DNA from: Dermatemys mawii
Lineage: Eukaryota; Chordata; Testudines; Dermatemydidae
Direction of reading: 5' to 3'
Assembly (NCBI GenBank): GCA_007922305.1
Contig: ML677460.1
Coordinates: 1,150,509 to 1,214,508 of the forward strand
Length of the DNA stretch: 64,000 nt
Positions 1 through 15,118 of the stretch are shown here, piece after piece (position 1 is the stretch's first letter; each line of letters begins with the position of its first letter). The notes below the pieces were generated by a model. The model did no database searches and was not told the DNA's origin. It saw only the letters and a list, made by a program, of their open reading frames with translations. A program made the translations under genes and the position numbers.

Positions 1-1440
1 CTGGAGCCCTGATGTCCAGGTAGCTAGTTACCCCATCCAGTGAGGTGTCGCTCCAGTTCCCCACGGCCTCCATGGGGCTTTAGGGGGTGGACTCTGCCCA
101 GGGCAAGTCTGGCCCAAGGGATTCCAAGCTGAGGGATACACGTCCCATGGGAATGTGCCACCAGTTGATGGGCGTAACAGCAGGGGTATGAGCCTGGTGC
201 TGCCAGCTGAGGGGGGCCACTTGGAACTGGGGTACCACTAACCCTGCCAGACCCACCAGCCTGGGCTCCTTTTACACGGCACTTCTAGGCAGCCTGACAA
301 GCCCTTCCTCAGGCTTCAGACTGCACTTTACCAGCATACATACAAGTAGAGTGACACACAGATGCTGAGACCATCTCTGCATGGGAAGGCTCAGCTAAGG
401 AATTGTCCAGTACTCAAATACTCTGGAGAGTAAACCCAAAATTTACACAGAGAACTGTACAGCGTAAGCTCGTGAAATTCCCCCCTCCCTCAGTGTGGAG
501 AGGGATATACATCAGCTTTCTGCCCCCCGTTATGATTTCCACACACTGCTCTTAGGCAAAATAAGTTGATTAACTACGAAAGACAGATTTTAAGTGACTA
601 TAAGGGATAGCAAACAGGTCAAAGCAGATTACCTAGCAAATAAAACAAATACTCAATCTAAGCTTAATATACTAAAGAAATTGGATATGTGTAACAAATT
701 CTCACCCTAAATGTTGTTTTAGGCAGATTGCATAGATTCTTGAAGTCAGGCTGCACTTGCTTGCAGCTTCAGACGCCAGGTATTCCTTTCAGAGGCCAGA
801 CAACCTCTGGCCTGGGTTCAGCCCTTTTCCTCAGCTCGGTCTTTTTGTTCTCATGTGTTTTCAGCCATCCTCTTTCTTGGGCAGAGAGTGAGTGAAGAAC
901 AAACCCCAATGATGTCACTCCCCTGCTGTATTTAGTGTTTGTATATGGTGGGAATTCTTTGTCTCCCTGTTTGATTCCCACACCCAATCCATGGAAAAAC
1001 ACTAGTATTATGGTGGATCCAGTACCAGGGGACTTGGTCACATGTCCCTGTAGGGCCACCACAGCTACGACTCAGAGGCTTTTTACAGCATCCCCAGGTA
1101 GGCTTCCTAGTGGGAGATTAGCATCTTCTACGATCTATTGTTCTCCCTAATGGCCTGTCCTAGCCAGCCATCTAAACTGCATTCTGTCTAGTGGGCATTC
1201 CCCAGGTCTACACACATTTGTAATAGATGCCTAGACAATATTCCTAACTTGAGATACCAGAATTATACATGCATACAAATAGGATAATCAGATTCAGTAA
1301 ATCAGAACCTTTTCCATGATATGTCACATGCCTTATCTTGCACAAAATACATCATAATTATGCCATACTCATATCTTAATGATATTATTATGAAGAATAT
1401 GGACGTAAAGACACAGTGTGTTCTGCTCCTCTCATTCCAG
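1..1440. other. Intron of EMID1 upstream of first visible collagen exon, with repeat fragment
   Basis: No exon is recognisable before the acceptor at 1440. About 540-690 holds an AT-rich interspersed repeat on the minus strand: its reverse complement, with a run reading GCAAATAAAACAAATACTC and the block around TAGCAAACAGGTCAAAGCAG, has a clear relative on the plus strand at about 43640-43715. The class of this repeat is not identified. The rest is unique-looking intron. Confidence 0.5.
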
Positions 1441-4400
1441 GTCCTCTGGGGCCCCCAGGGCCAGTTGGGCTGCCAGGCCCTCCGGGGCACGATGTAAGTG
1501 CTGTATCTGGGGAAGAAGAGGCAGGGGGCACGGGGAGCTGCCCATGGGGTGGGAGACAGGACCGAGTATCTCATCTCTCCTGTTGGGGTGGATATGTGAT
1601 CTGTCCCCAGCTCACCCCTGCCCTGACTACACGAGACCCCTTCTTTCCTCCCCACGGCACTCAAGAACTGCTCTCCCTCTTCTGGATACACAAGAACCCC
1701 CATGGCCTGAGTAGCTGGAGCCAACCCCCTCCAATAGTGCCAGCTAGGCTGTGGCCAGACTGGGGAGTGTGGCCCCCTAAAACCAGGATGCTGATGCTGT
1801 CATTGTTGCTGTGCAGGGTTTACCTGGAGCGCCAGGTGCTGACGGAGCTGCCGGTCCCCCAGGGGAGAAAGGAGACAGAGTGAGTGACTCCCAGCCCCTG
1901 CCGCGCGGCTGGTAGCCAGGGCTGTGCGTGAGAGACAGAACTGCAGAGGGGTGCACAGGGCAAGGCTGAGGGTAGGGGCAATGGTGGAGCAGGGTCGTCC
2001 TGCCTTTGCAATGCCAGGCGCAGACTCTGGCGTAACTCTGGGCCAGGCCAGCAGGCACCGCCTATGTCTTGCAGGGCATGGGACCAGCCAGCCCCCTGCC
2101 ACCCGACTGCTTCCTGGGCCATTGTCAGAGGCTGGAGCTCAGGTGGAGGGTGGAGGGGTTACCACTCGCAGGAGCGGCTTTGTGGCCGTCAAGTGGGGCA
2201 GAGCGCAGACCCTTCACTCTCAGACTGGGGTCCCGTGTCTCTGCCTCTGCCACTACAACCAGCTTCTTCGCTGGCAGCTCAAGCAGAGAGGCCATGGAGA
2301 CAACGTTCCCCTCCTGGGGCAGGCTTGGGCACGGAGGCAGGGACAATGTCGGGCCTATTTAGGGGGCCCCTTCCACCTCCTCCAGCAGAGGGGGAAAAGT
2401 GGCTCTCCCCATCCATCCATTCCCAAGCTATGCCCTGCCACCCTGGGGTTGGCAGAGACTGTTCTCGGGTTCACAGGGCCTGTGGCTGCTGCACAGGTGG
2501 GCGATGCTGTGCCAGACGAACAGGCTCTCAAGGGGCTGTGACTCTGCCCAATGGCCTTGTGCTGTCCACTTGCCCCTTACTCTGAGGTCTGGCTGTCTCT
2601 GAGACGCCGGAGGGGCTGGGGCAGCATGCCAGGCCATGGCCAGTCACTTGCCGCCTTCTCTCTCTAGGGCTCTCCTGGCTCTCCCGGGAGCAAAGGCCTG
2701 GATGGGGAACGTGTACGTTGTGCGGCTTGATCCCTCAAATCCATTCTCGTGTGTGGGAGCCCCTGATCCAAGGTTCCAGAGCCCCTCGGCCTACATGGGG
2801 AGGGGTTTCTCCTCATGCGCCTCGCCCCAGAGCCCTGCGCCCCACTCAAGGAGCGGGCTCCCTGTGCCTCCCCACCCCAGTGCTCCCGCCCCATGCTAGG
2901 AGAAAGCTCTCTATGCCGCCTCACCCCAGAGCTCCGTGCCCCACGCTGGGAGAGGCTGTCTCTGCCCCCTAACCCCAGAGCCCCCGCCCCATGCTGGGAA
3001 GGGTTCAGTTGGCCTCTGAGAGTCTGTTACACATTGGAGAAAGGATGTGGGCCAAGGCCAGAATCCCAGCCTGGCCAAGGGTTAATTCCAACTGGTTGCT
3101 CATCCCAGGGTGTCCCCTGTTCTGTGGAAAGGGTCCTGCTTGGGGGTGAGGGAAGGGAACATGTCCCTCCTCGTGCTGGGGGTGTGTGTGTGCCCTGTGC
3201 TCTCCATTCTTGAGAAGGGGGTATCCTTCCCGTATGCCCCTCTCAGCAGGCCTCTTCTGTCCCCTCCCCTCAGGCTTCTCATCGTCTGGTGCCCCTTGTG
3301 TCAGCTGCCCTGGGCTGGCTCCAGCTCACGCTGGCATCTCTCTTGTCTCTGTTTCAGGGGCAGTCGGGTCCAAAAGGCGAGCAGGGGGAGAAGGGCACTT
3401 GGGTAAGCACAGGGCACCAGTCACTCACTCACTCATTGCTGTTCTGCACACTGCACCCGGCCCTGGCACCAGCCTCCCGGGGGGGCATAGGGCTTTGCAT
3501 TGCAGCATCCTGCCACGATCCCTCAGTCCCATAGACAGAGCCTGCTCTGCCCGGCTCTAGGGGTCTGGTGCAGCCCCAGCACCAGAGAGGTAGTGCGGGG
3601 GCCTTTCCTTGGCATCCCTGGTTAATGCAGTGTCCCATGTGAAGGGAATGGGTCCACACAGGCCCTTCTCTTCCCTTATGGCACAGAGGCTGCTTGGAAC
3701 CAGCCTGCCCTGCCCTGCCCTGCCCGCGAGCGCCCTCTCCTAGGAGAGCAGACACTTCCCCAGTCTGAATCCCAGGGCTCCTGGAGTCTGCAGGGCACGG
3801 CCCCCCTGCCATGGCACTGTGGCGCTACGTGTTCCATCCCCCCTCACAGTGGAAATGCCCCCGGCAGGGCCGTGGCTGGAAGCCGAGTTGGCCCACCAGT
3901 CTCTGGACCCGGTCCCCTCCATGGGACACCAAGCATGACACCCAGCTACGCCTGGGCCTTTCCACTGCCATCGCTGCCACACAGGCATGGTGGGGAAAGT
4001 TTTGGGCCCATTTCAGCCTGACCTCCCCCTGCCAATCCTGAACCAGGCTCTAGCCTGGGCCTCCCCAAGATCTGTGCCCGCGGTGCTGCCCGTCGCCTCT
4101 CACACACAGGCACATCCGCAGCTGGCCAAGCCTTCAGTCCTGCCTGCTGCGGGGGGCTCGCCATGTGGGCCGGGATGGGGTGAAAGGTCAGCGGTGCCAT
4201 TCCGAGCTGCCAGGCGGGGTGGGGTTCGGCATAGGTGCTAGGAGAGGAAGTGGCCGCCGGGGCGGGGCAGCCACCTGGGTGGATGGTGGTGGTGTAGCTC
4301 CGAAGAGAGTTCGGGCTGCTGGGATCTACCAGGCTGCCACCAGGATGGCACCACGAAGGGGAATTAGTGACGCTGGCAGATCACAACCTGGAGCCAAGGG

Positions 4401-7400
4401 CCAGGGCTTGTTTCCCTCGCCGGCTGCAGCCTAGGTGGGATCTGAGGACCGTGGCCATGCCATGCTGGCTGGGGAGGGGGACATGGTGACAGCCCCGACG
4501 TCCCGCTGGAGCTCAGCCCACGTCCCGTCCATCTTTCTCTCTCTCTGTCTCTCTCGTGCTCCATTTCTTCCCTGCCTCCTCACCCCCCGGGATCTTTCCC
4601 ATCATCATCCCCCATCCCTGGGTCCCAGTCCTCAGCCCTGCTGCTCTCGGGGCTGTGTCTGGCTGGAGGCAGGGGCATCTCCCACTTCTATCCCTTTGCA
4701 CAAAGCTGGGAAGGCCCCTCTGGGGATGGGGGCAGGGGCCAGCACAGTACGGACCCCCACCAGCCAGTGCGAACATTAGCACCTGTGGTGAAGGTGGGTC
4801 TGTCCCCGCAGTGCCTGGGCTGTGTGGAGCTGCAGGGCTGGCCGGAGAAGTGGGTGGTGCCAGGGCTTCAGTCCCCCTCGTCCTGGTTGTGGGGTTAGCG
4901 ATTGATACAGCTGTGGGAACCTCTCTTCACATGTCTCTCCATCAGCCTGCTGGCTGCAGTGAGTCCTGCTACTAACCCGCAGCACGTGCCTTCTCCACTC
5001 CCTGCATCCCCCCACCCCCCGCCGCCCCGGCACAAGGCTAGCACCTGTCTGTCCTTCTGTGCTGTGCATCCCCCCGGCTCTGAGCATTGGCTGACAAGTA
5101 CCAGACAGCCCCTCCGAGTCTCCTTAATGTCCCCAGACTGCATGTCCCTCACCCTCCTGTCCCTCACCCTTCCCCGCACATGGAAGAGCCCCACACCCGG
5201 CCCCGGCTGGCACCTGACCCCCATGCTCTTGGAACCCTGGCAGTGAATGTCTGTGGGTGGAGAAGGAGGAAGGATGGTTGGTCTGGGGAGCAGGAACGGA
5301 GGAGATCTCCTCTGGGTGCCCCCCTGCCCCGGCCCAGGGACGTTCCCTGGGCAGTTGGATGCTAGGCAAGCCAGGAGGGACTGCGGAGGCTGCAGCAGCA
5401 TCCAGCCTTCCAAAGCCCAGAACCAGCTTGGCTCTGAGGGGAGCCGAAGTCAGTAGGGGCGGAGGGAGCATCTGGCTTTGGGGGCGCTGCCCTGGGGCTG
5501 TGGGATTCCTAAGCCAGCTGGGAGAGAATATCCTGGAGTAGGGACTGAGGGGAGACTGCTGGGCTCATGGGGCAGCGCCAGCCTGGGCACATTGTCGAGC
5601 AGCTCCGGGCTGCCCTTGTTCCTGGCAGGGCCACACCAGCCCCTGGGGCAGCCCAGACTAGGGAGTGTGGAGTGTCCCCATTCCCACCCCCAAGCTGCAC
5701 CATTGCCAGAGGGCCCCCTGGGGAGTGAAGTCAGCAGCATGGTCCAGGAGTGCTTGGGCCAGGCTACCCTGCAGCTCCCATTGGTCCCACTGGCATCTGC
5801 GGGTGCCCAGTGCCTTGGAAAACCGAGCCCCAGGCAGTGACAAAAATGGGGGGCTTGCACCTCAAGACAGAATACCGGTGTGGCCCAACAGCAGCCCCTG
5901 CAGGCCAACATGAGCACTGCGGCTCCCAGTTATTCCCACCTGGGGACTCCAACAAAGATGAATGAGGGGTGCAGTGGCTGAGGGCACCCTGCAGTGCAGG
6001 TCCCCCAGGAGCAGAGCTCCACACTCCTTGTGGCAGGGTTTGCCAGGGTCCTTGGGGGACCCCAGACAGTGGAGAGCAGTGCTTTGGAGCTAGACCACGC
6101 AGCAGTTTAGACTGTTCCAAAGGCTACTGCATTTCCTGAGCACCCCAAAGCCCTTGGCAGGCTGCACACTCCGCAATCACTTCCCCCAAGCTCTGAAATG
6201 CAGCCAGCCCTGGGCTGGGGCATGGCAGCCATACTGCGCAATGGGACCATGGGGCTTGGTGAGCTGAGGCTATCTGGATGGGATAGACCCGCACCTGCAG
6301 GGGTGGAGGGAAGGGGCAGGGGATAGTGGCCAGCGATGGGATTCAGCCAGAGCACTGCTGCTCAGTCTGGGACTCATGCTCCTTCCATGTCCCCTGTGGG
6401 CTGACCTAGCTCTTCCCTCCCCAGAGGCATCTGTGTCATGAGCTGTGCCAGGCGAATGCTGCGTAATGCCCACCCAGCCCAGTCTGCTCCCTGAAGCACA
6501 GCGTGTGCATGCCTGTTGTGTCAGTGCCCAGCTGGGGCGGGAGGGGCTTTTTAACCAGCTGCCCACCCCCCCTCGAGAGAGGACGGCTGGGCTGTTCATC
6601 CCTCTTCTCCCTTCCCCCCCACTTTGCCTGAGGTCCCAAGGGTCAGAGTGCACCCGCGGGCACTCCCTTCACGGCTGGATCTGTCTCTTTCGTCCGCAGG
6701 GGGAGGGGTTACACCAGCTCCGAGAGGCTTTGAAGATTTTAGCTGAGAGGGTTTTAATCTTGGAAACATTGATTGGGCTTTATGGTGAGTAGAGACAGAC
6801 AGAAGGACAGAATTCCAGGCTGCTGGTGTGGGGCTGACTCCCAACGAGGGGCAGGGCAGGACGCGGGAGGGCCCACACACGCTGCCACCAAACAAACAGC
6901 GCTCCCTGCTTCCAGTCCACGGTCCTGCTCAGCTCCATGGGGCAACTGCGGGGTGGGCTGGGGCTTGCTGGCCCCACACCTCCCTGCACTGGGAGCTTTG
7001 CCTGTTTGTTTATGGCAGCCGATGGGATTTAGTCCGCCTGACATGTGGGTTGGCGGTGTTGCCTGCGATGACATCATCCCACTTCAACACGGCTTAGGGC
7101 AACTGTGGAAACCCATGCTTTGATGACATCACAGTGGCCTCCCACCTGCTGATGTCATGGAGCCACTGGAGGAGGAAAATCCCAGACCTCCCCACCCTGC
7201 TCCTCACTGGGGGAGGGTCACAGGAACCAGGACAACAGCACATCCCCAAACCCCAACCCACTCACCCAGGCACTGGCATTGCCGGGGAGTGCAGCTAGAC
7301 CAGTGCCATGGGGAATGGGCTGCTTGGATTCATCTGAACTCAGTGGGGAAGGGGGCAGCTTCAGCCCTGTGGAAAATGGGGGGAGCTCTCATGGAGGTGA

Positions 7401-10349
7401 ATGGACCTGCAGGGACTGAGTACTGGGGCATTCCCCTAGTGGCAGCAGGCATACGGGATTATTCATTACAGATCTCCCTTACTGTTATGGTGATTTAATA
7501 TTTGTATTGGGGCCCCATTGTGCTGGGTGCCAGACAGGTTCCCAGATGGCCCCTGCACCAAGGCGCCCACACCCTGAGCACATGGCAGAGGCTCTCTTGG
7601 GCAGAGGAGAAGACCTTTAAAATGACACTGAAGTATTTTTAAGGATGAACTAAAAACTGCCGCTCAGTCCCAGTAGCATCCAGGTTGGTGAAAGGGCTGG
7701 GATCATGGTATGGGGCTGCCACATCAGAATCCCTTGATTTTGTGCCGGTCCTTTCCCAGCCACTGCATCCTGCAGCGCTTGGAGGAATGATCAGGGCCGA
7801 GGACTGTGAGGAGGCTGGAGAGGAGTTGATAGGACAGAAGTGCAGGGGGGCCCCGGCGAGGTTCCTCCCACACCAGCGAGACATTCTGGGAGAGCCCAAA
7901 AGAGGAGACGAGTGCTGGCTGAGCAGAGGGAATCAGGAGAGGTAGGGAACCCCAGAGCTCTTCTTGTTCAGGGGGATGGATCTGAGTTTAGGGCTAAAGG
8001 ATTCCTTATGTTCCCACCTGGACTCTGAGGTCAATGGGAGCTAGAGGTCTGACCCTGTCTTCTCCTGCTGAGAGCCCAGCAGCCTTCGCCCCTGGAGCCT
8101 GGGGTTGTGCGTCCAACAGCATGGAACCTGCCTTCTGCTCCTCAGACCAGCCTGATGGCCCTGACACCAGCGAGAGAGGGGAGAGCCTTTAACCTGTGCA
8201 GGAAATGGCAAAACACCCGTCCTCCAAAGGGTGTGCAGGAGCAATCACCTGGCTGGAGATCCCTTGGGGATCCCTTCTCCTCACAGAGGAAGTTCCTCCC
8301 CCAGCCCTCCTAGCTGCTGTCTTGGTGCCCTGACTCAGCCCCCAGTGACGGATCCCCCTCCTTTCTCCGTCGAGGGTGAATGAATTCGCACTCTGTGCTC
8401 TTCTCGATCTCCACTAGGCCATTAGCTTACAATCCTTCCTACAGCAGCAGGCCCAGCTGGAGCTCCTGGCTAGAAGGGTCACCTTGCTGGAAGCCATCAT
8501 CTGGCCAGGTAACAAGAGGCTCAACTTTCCTACTCTGTTCTTCCTCAGCATGATTTCTGAACTGTGTGAGCTGGACTCCTTGAATGGCTGGGCCGCTCGG
8601 AGCCAGCCCTTTGTCGGAGACCCCGTTGTGTCCGTGGGCTCCCCTTTGCATGCCGAGTCTGGATGACAACTCCTCTGTGTGTTTGGAGCCAGATGGTTGG
8701 GATTCCAGTTAGGTGCTGATACAACCCTTCGTGTCTCGTAACTGCCAGCTGGGGAGGGGGAAGAGGTGCTGTTACTTGAAGCTGCAAGTGGGGCGTCCCT
8801 ATCTCAGCCTGCAAGGCAAGTCTGCATGGGTCTGTCCTGCAGCTCTGTGAGGCTTGTCCTCGTGTGGCGCCATTGGAAATCTGCAGCATGAGCTTTGGCA
8901 CAACAGTGCCCTGGGTGCCACTCTGGAGCACTGACCATTCCTGGTTTAGCTTTGGCGGGAGAGCGGGCATGACAAACAGCTCTGTATGGGAACGGCTGCT
9001 GCCTTGATCATGATCCTGCACAATGTGTGTTCCCTGCCTGTGGCCAGGGCCAGGTGCAGCTGGTCAGTGGAAAGGGCCGAAAGGGCCGAGCCCACCACAG
9101 CAGGGTCTTCTGGCCATTTCCTGCAGAGTTTGCACCGGCTTCAGTGGAAGCAGAATCCCGCCTCCCATTGGCATTAACTGCCCCTGAACGCTCCTCTCAG
9201 AAGCCATTGCAGAGGCTGTGGAATGAATGTCATTAAACGGGCAGCCCCAGAGCTCTGAACCCAGCTGAGCCAGTAACTCATGGCACCGGAGCCTGGCTGA
9301 GCTCAGGAAATGCTGCATTAACATGCTGCATTATTCTGGGCTCTGTGGTTGCCCACCATCCCTAGCCAACTGCTTAGCTTGGAGAGTGAGCACTTGGACC
9401 CAGATCCATGAAGGTCTTTAGGTGCCCCCATGGGAGTTAGGCACCTAAAGACCTTCGAGGAGCTGTTCCTTGACTCCTCTGTCTACATACATCACCTGGC
9501 TGGAGAGTGGGGATGCGAAGTGACAAACAGCCTCCCAGACCTGGAGGGGGAAGCCAGAGCCCAGAGCTGAGCCGGAATCTCGCCCTTTGCTGCCCAGTGT
9601 TGCCTCATGGGGATGCATTGTTGCAGGTCACATACGCCTTCATGGGCAGGAGGCGGGGGGGGGGGGTAGGCTCCAAAGGGTTCCGGGCAGGGGCAGATAA
9701 TGCACAGGCCCATGCCCAGGGGTCCCAGCCAATTTAGGGGTCTCCAGGAGCATCAGAACTGTGGCCCCCCCGCCACACACACACTCCCCCCTCTGAAAAA
9801 ACCTCCTGGGTCCATCATAAGCATTCAAATAAGGGCACCAGTCTCCTTGGCAGCTCTCCTGAAACAGCCACGTGCCTGGACACAATGTGACTGTGTCCTT
9901 GGAGGTGGCACAACCAAACCCTGGGATCTGGAGAGACGCTGCAGCTTTAGCGCGGCTGCTGTGCACGAAGGCAGGGAGGCCGACAACGTGGCCAGCCCAT
10001 GTGACTAGCCAATGCCCAGCGCTTTGTCCTGCAGCACCAGGGCAGAAACATGGCTGCTGGGTGCGCTGGCACCACACTAGGGCTAAGGCGTAGCTGGATG
10101 CTGACTAGCTGGTCAGCAGAGCCAGTGCCCTGCGATCTTCCAAGCTCCCTGGTTGGGTCTCAGTGCAGAAACGGGTGGATTTGACTCTGCTTTTCTTCCT
10201 TCCCCATGCTAGAACCAGAGCCAGGTTCAGGTGCCGAACCCTTCCCCACTAGCACCCCCAGCTTCCACCGGGGCAAGCGCGACAGGCTGGCCACCTACAG
10301 AATCGTCTCACACCAGCTGGCCCAGAAGGCCGAGGACAAGAGCAAGTGA
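1441..10349 (+). CDS. EMID1: EMI domain-containing protein 1, 3' part (collagen-like region, coiled coil, C-terminus)
   Basis: EMID1 is a secreted, collagen-like extracellular-matrix protein of the EMI-domain family; the N-terminal signal peptide and EMI domain lie before this window. Visible exons, each with AG/GT borders: 1441-1493 (GPP/GLP triplets), 1817-1879 (GLPGAPGAD...GEKGDR), 2668-2712 (GSPGSPGSKGLDGER), 3358-3402 (GQSGPKGEQGEKGTW), 6700-6784 and 8418-8508 (alternative coiled-coil exons), 10213-10349 (terminal, TGA at 10347-10349). Collagen exons are 45-63 bp, multiples of nine apart from one base split at the first acceptor, and all keep Gly-X-Y phase. The coiled-coil segment REALKILAERVLILE is typical of EMID1 and its paralogue COL26A1; the following EPEPGSG and HRGKR residues favour EMID1, as does RHBDD3 next door. 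No AATAAA was found close downstream. Confidence 0.85.
3403..6699 (+). other. EMID1 intron, no feature seen
   Basis: About 3.3 kb of GC-rich intron. I looked for further Gly-X-Y exons with AG/GT borders and saw none in frame. Several GC-driven open frames occur on both strands, but none has recognisable composition or homology. Confidence 0.6.
6700..6784 (+). CDS. EMID1: EMID1 coiled-coil exon, form A
   Basis: This 85-bp exon follows a CCGCAG acceptor and ends TATG before GTGAGT. It enters in phase 0 and leaves in phase 1, giving GEGLHQLREALKILAERVLILETLIGLY. The heptad-like leucines suggest the trimerisation coiled coil at the end of the collagen domain. The last base joins the terminal exon at 10213 to give a Glu codon. 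Confidence 0.8.
8418..8508 (+). CDS. EMID1: EMID1 coiled-coil exon, form B (mutually exclusive with form A)
   Basis: This 91-bp exon starts after CCACTAG and ends CCAG before GTAACA. It encodes AISLQSFLQQQAQLELLARR followed by VTLLEAIIWP. Like form A it enters in phase 0 and leaves in phase 1. Using both in series would put a TAG codon three codons in, so the two should be alternatives. LELLARRVTLLEAIIW aligns with LKILAERVLILETLIG of form A, indicating an exon duplication. The exon is open and flanked by good sites, so I infer that it is real. Confidence 0.65.
9411..9455. repeat. Short perfect inverted repeat in EMID1 intron
   Basis: AAGGTCTTTAGGTGCC at 9411-9426 is repeated as its exact reverse complement at 9440-9455, separated by 13 bases. 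The unit resembles the GGCACCTAAA-type inverted interspersed repeat common in reptile genomes. It is probably a short MITE-like remnant. Confidence 0.7.
10213..10349 (+). CDS. EMID1: EMID1 terminal coding exon
   Basis: The exon begins after GCTAG at 10212 in phase 1 and runs to TGA at 10347-10349. It encodes EPEPGSGAEPFPTSTPSFHR, then a basic GKRDR and a short tail ending EDKSK. The order EPE-GSG, TPS, RGKR and TYRIV matches the recalled C-terminus of vertebrate EMID1. The 3' UTR follows; its end was not located. Confidence 0.8.
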
Positions 10350-13300
10350 AGAGGGGGCAGGCCACCCCTTGGGGTGCAAATGGGAGGCATCTCCCCAAGC
10401 GTTATGGCCCCCTTGGGCACGCCCCCCCTCCCCTCCGCACAACGTTCCGGACTGTTGCATGAAGAACCGTTCGAGGAGCATTCCCAGGACCTGGAGCTGG
10501 CCAGCAGGACTTTGTATTTATTTGTGCTCTCTTTCTAAAGAGGCCTGTAACCCAGTGCTAGGTATGTACTAACAGCCCCCTGCTGGCTGCCTCCTCATGT
10601 CTCCAGGACCCGCTACCCCATGCGCCCCTCATTGTACTGCAGGGGGCGCTCTTAACCTCTCGGTGCTATTGTGTGGGATGTCTCCTACGTGACCTTGGCC
10701 TGTAGCTCCCCGGCCTGGCAGGAATGGGAGCGAGGGCATCACTCTCCCTTCTGCTCCCAAACTGCAGAGGGTTTCTCCTGGGCATGCCCAGGTGGGGGGT
10801 GGAGAGGTTGCAGGGGATGCTGCCTTGGCCCTTCCCAGTCCCCAGTGACTGGCTCAGCTCCTGGGGAGCCAAGTTCCTGCCTTTTCACCAGGGACTTCAT
10901 CCCCAGAGCAGGGTCTGCCCAGCACTAAGCTCTCCACCTGCCTGTTACCCTGGTGTGGGTTTGGGTCCCGGCGTGACAAGGCAGCTCTGCCCGTACCACT
11001 GGACACGAGCACTAAGATGGGGTGGCCCGAGCTAAGCAAGCAGAGCCAGGGTGGAGCACACACCTGCTCGAACCCTGCCAGGCTGGGCTTTGGCTGCCAT
11101 GGCCCCTCTGGCTCAGGGGCTGGGGAGAGGCAGCCAGCCTGCCCTTGGCCTGTTTTCAGCAAAGGCACTTGCGGGGGGTTAATTACCCATGTGGCCACCC
11201 CTCATCTCTGAGGTCCAGGCCTGTCTCAGGCCCAGGGGGCAGCTGTGGGGCCTCCATCATCCAGCCCATTCTTCCTCCCAGTCCGTGGGGAGCAGCCTGT
11301 GATCCAACAGCCAGCCCCCCCCACCCCACCCCCAGCTGCTGTGCTGCAAAGGTGAGTCTGTGCACAGAGATGGGGATGGGATGCTAGAACCACTGAGGTG
11401 GAGGCACCGTGCACCTCAGGCAGTGCTTGCTGGTCGTGCAGCTCCTGGGCCTGCTTCGTGCCCCCCAAAGGCTTTACCTGGAGCAAAAAGTCTTCTGGAG
11501 CAGGGGCAGCTGCCACTCCTGGGTGAGGCTCCAGCTAAGCCCAGGCAGGTCCCCTTCCAGCATCATCAGCCCCACCCTGGGCACCTTCCCCCAGGGAGGA
11601 AGGATCTTCCACCTGGAGGCCAAAGTGTCACCAAGGAGCAGTCCCCATGGCTAGATGCAGGCAGGGGGCCAGACCTCAACTCCCTGCTCCACCTCCTTGA
11701 TCAGTCAGGGAACTCAGCATCCCCACAGCTGACGATGGCTGGGGAGGGTGGAGACATAACCAAACCCTACCTAGCAGCCACACACCCTTGCCCCACCTCC
11801 CACCCTCCTCCCTGATGTCCCGGCTGTCATGTATGCCCTGAGCACCCACTAACAACTGAGATAGCTGCTGTAAAATGGGGAGAAAGCCCAGGAGCAGGGA
11901 AATCGGGGGTCATTAGCGGGGATACCCATTTAAACCAGCACACCCCCGCCACCAACTGCGCAAGTAGCTGGGGAGGGAACTTGCCTTTGTATTGTGTTTG
12001 CTCGTGATCCTGGCCAGCCAGGGGACAAAAAGGTCTAAAGGTCATTAAAACGTGTCACTAAGCTCTAGCAGCATGGCAGTCTGGCTGTGCTTAGAGCCGG
12101 GGTGGGGAGCTGTGGGGCTGGCACCGCTAACAGGCATCAGCTGCAGCCAGGAAGGATTCTGGGTGGAGACCCGGTGCTCCCAGTGCCCTGCAGCCCATCA
12201 GCTCTACCCTCACCCAGAGGCTGCACCAAGGGGAAGGACCTGAGGGAAACAAACAACTGGCCGAACCTGGCCATGGGCAATGAGAGCAGCCAGCAGCCTC
12301 TCCGGGGTTGGGTGACACTATTTCTTCAGCAAAGAACAGTGACAGGCCACCTCCACAGGTCAGGTCCCCTGGCCGGGCAGCAGGCACTTCTGTAGGGGCC
12401 CTTAGCAATGGGGCAGGGCTCACTGGCTCCCAAAGCCCTCTGCTCAGAGCCTGTGGCAAGGCAGAGCAAAGCTGGAATGTAGCTGCAGGGATGATGCTCG
12501 TGGTCCCCTGGTGAATCCCCTAGGACAGGGCGTGTCGGCAGCTGGTGGGTCCAGGAGTCAACACCTTGGTAAAGCCAACCAGAGGGCAGGCAGGCAAGGG
12601 AGTTGCCACCTTCCAGCCAATAAGATGGGAGGCAGGCACCTTTCCCTGGCTCGCCCTCCCCTCTGCTTTCCAGGGGAGTTGGCCTTTGGGGAGCTTAGCC
12701 ACATGCTGGGGGATGTTACAGTTACTGACTGTTTAGGATTCCCAGACTGCTGGTGACATGACCTCCCACCCTGCAGGCCACGGGACTGACTGGGATGACG
12801 TGAGTTTAGGCTCCAGAGGACACAAGCATGGATCTGGTCTGTTTTCCAGCATCCCTTGCACCCAGCAGCAGCATTAAACCCGGAGCTCCCTTGGCTGTGG
12901 AGTTCCCCTGTGCTGGCCACACACCCCACCCCAGCTAGGGACAGGATCTGTCTACACTGGTGCTTTTTAACACCAGTTACTCAGTCACCAGTTAGTGAGT
13001 ATATTTGCTCATGCTAGCACAGATGCTCCCTAAATGGGAGTTCAAGGACACAGCTTGAATCCCAGCCTAAATCACAAAGGCTTGTGCCCTGGAACAAACA
13101 TTTGGGAGGATCAAAGTGGCCTGCGCTATCCTGGCTGCTAACGCAAGTTAAAATGTAGCGTGGTCTTACCAAGGAAGGGCTGGGTCAGGCAGAAAACAAG
13201 AGGCCGGAACCTGCGGGGGCCGGCAGGAGAGAAGGGGTGGAGAAGGTAGGAGGCACCATGCTGCAAGTGACTCCTCTGCACAACCCGAGCCATGCAACTG

Positions 13301-13531
13301 CTCTTCCTCCCTGCAGCACCCAGCAATCCCGCCATGCAGGCTCCTGCTTCCCCATCCTCTTACACAGCCATTCCCCATGGAGCCCAGGCCTGGAGGTGAG
13401 CTGCAGGACTCCCCCATCTTGGGATAGAGGCCCCCAAGCTCGTGGTGCTTTGGGTAATGGGCTTTGCTCTCTTCCTTCCCTCAGGCCTCGATCAAAACTG
13501 TTCGGCTTGGGGCCGTTATTTCTGCGGCCCT
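10350..13531. other. Convergent intergenic region between EMID1 and RHBDD3
   Basis: This holds the two 3' UTRs and spacer. No polyadenylation signal on either strand could be assigned with confidence. The many open frames are GC-driven and overlap in several frames; none is supported as a gene. Confidence 0.5.

Positions 13532-15118
<1,587 letters not shown>

Noticed and set aside
1924..2541. 205-codon frame in EMID1 intron
   Set aside because: Intronic between two well-defined collagen exons, with three overlapping rival frames.
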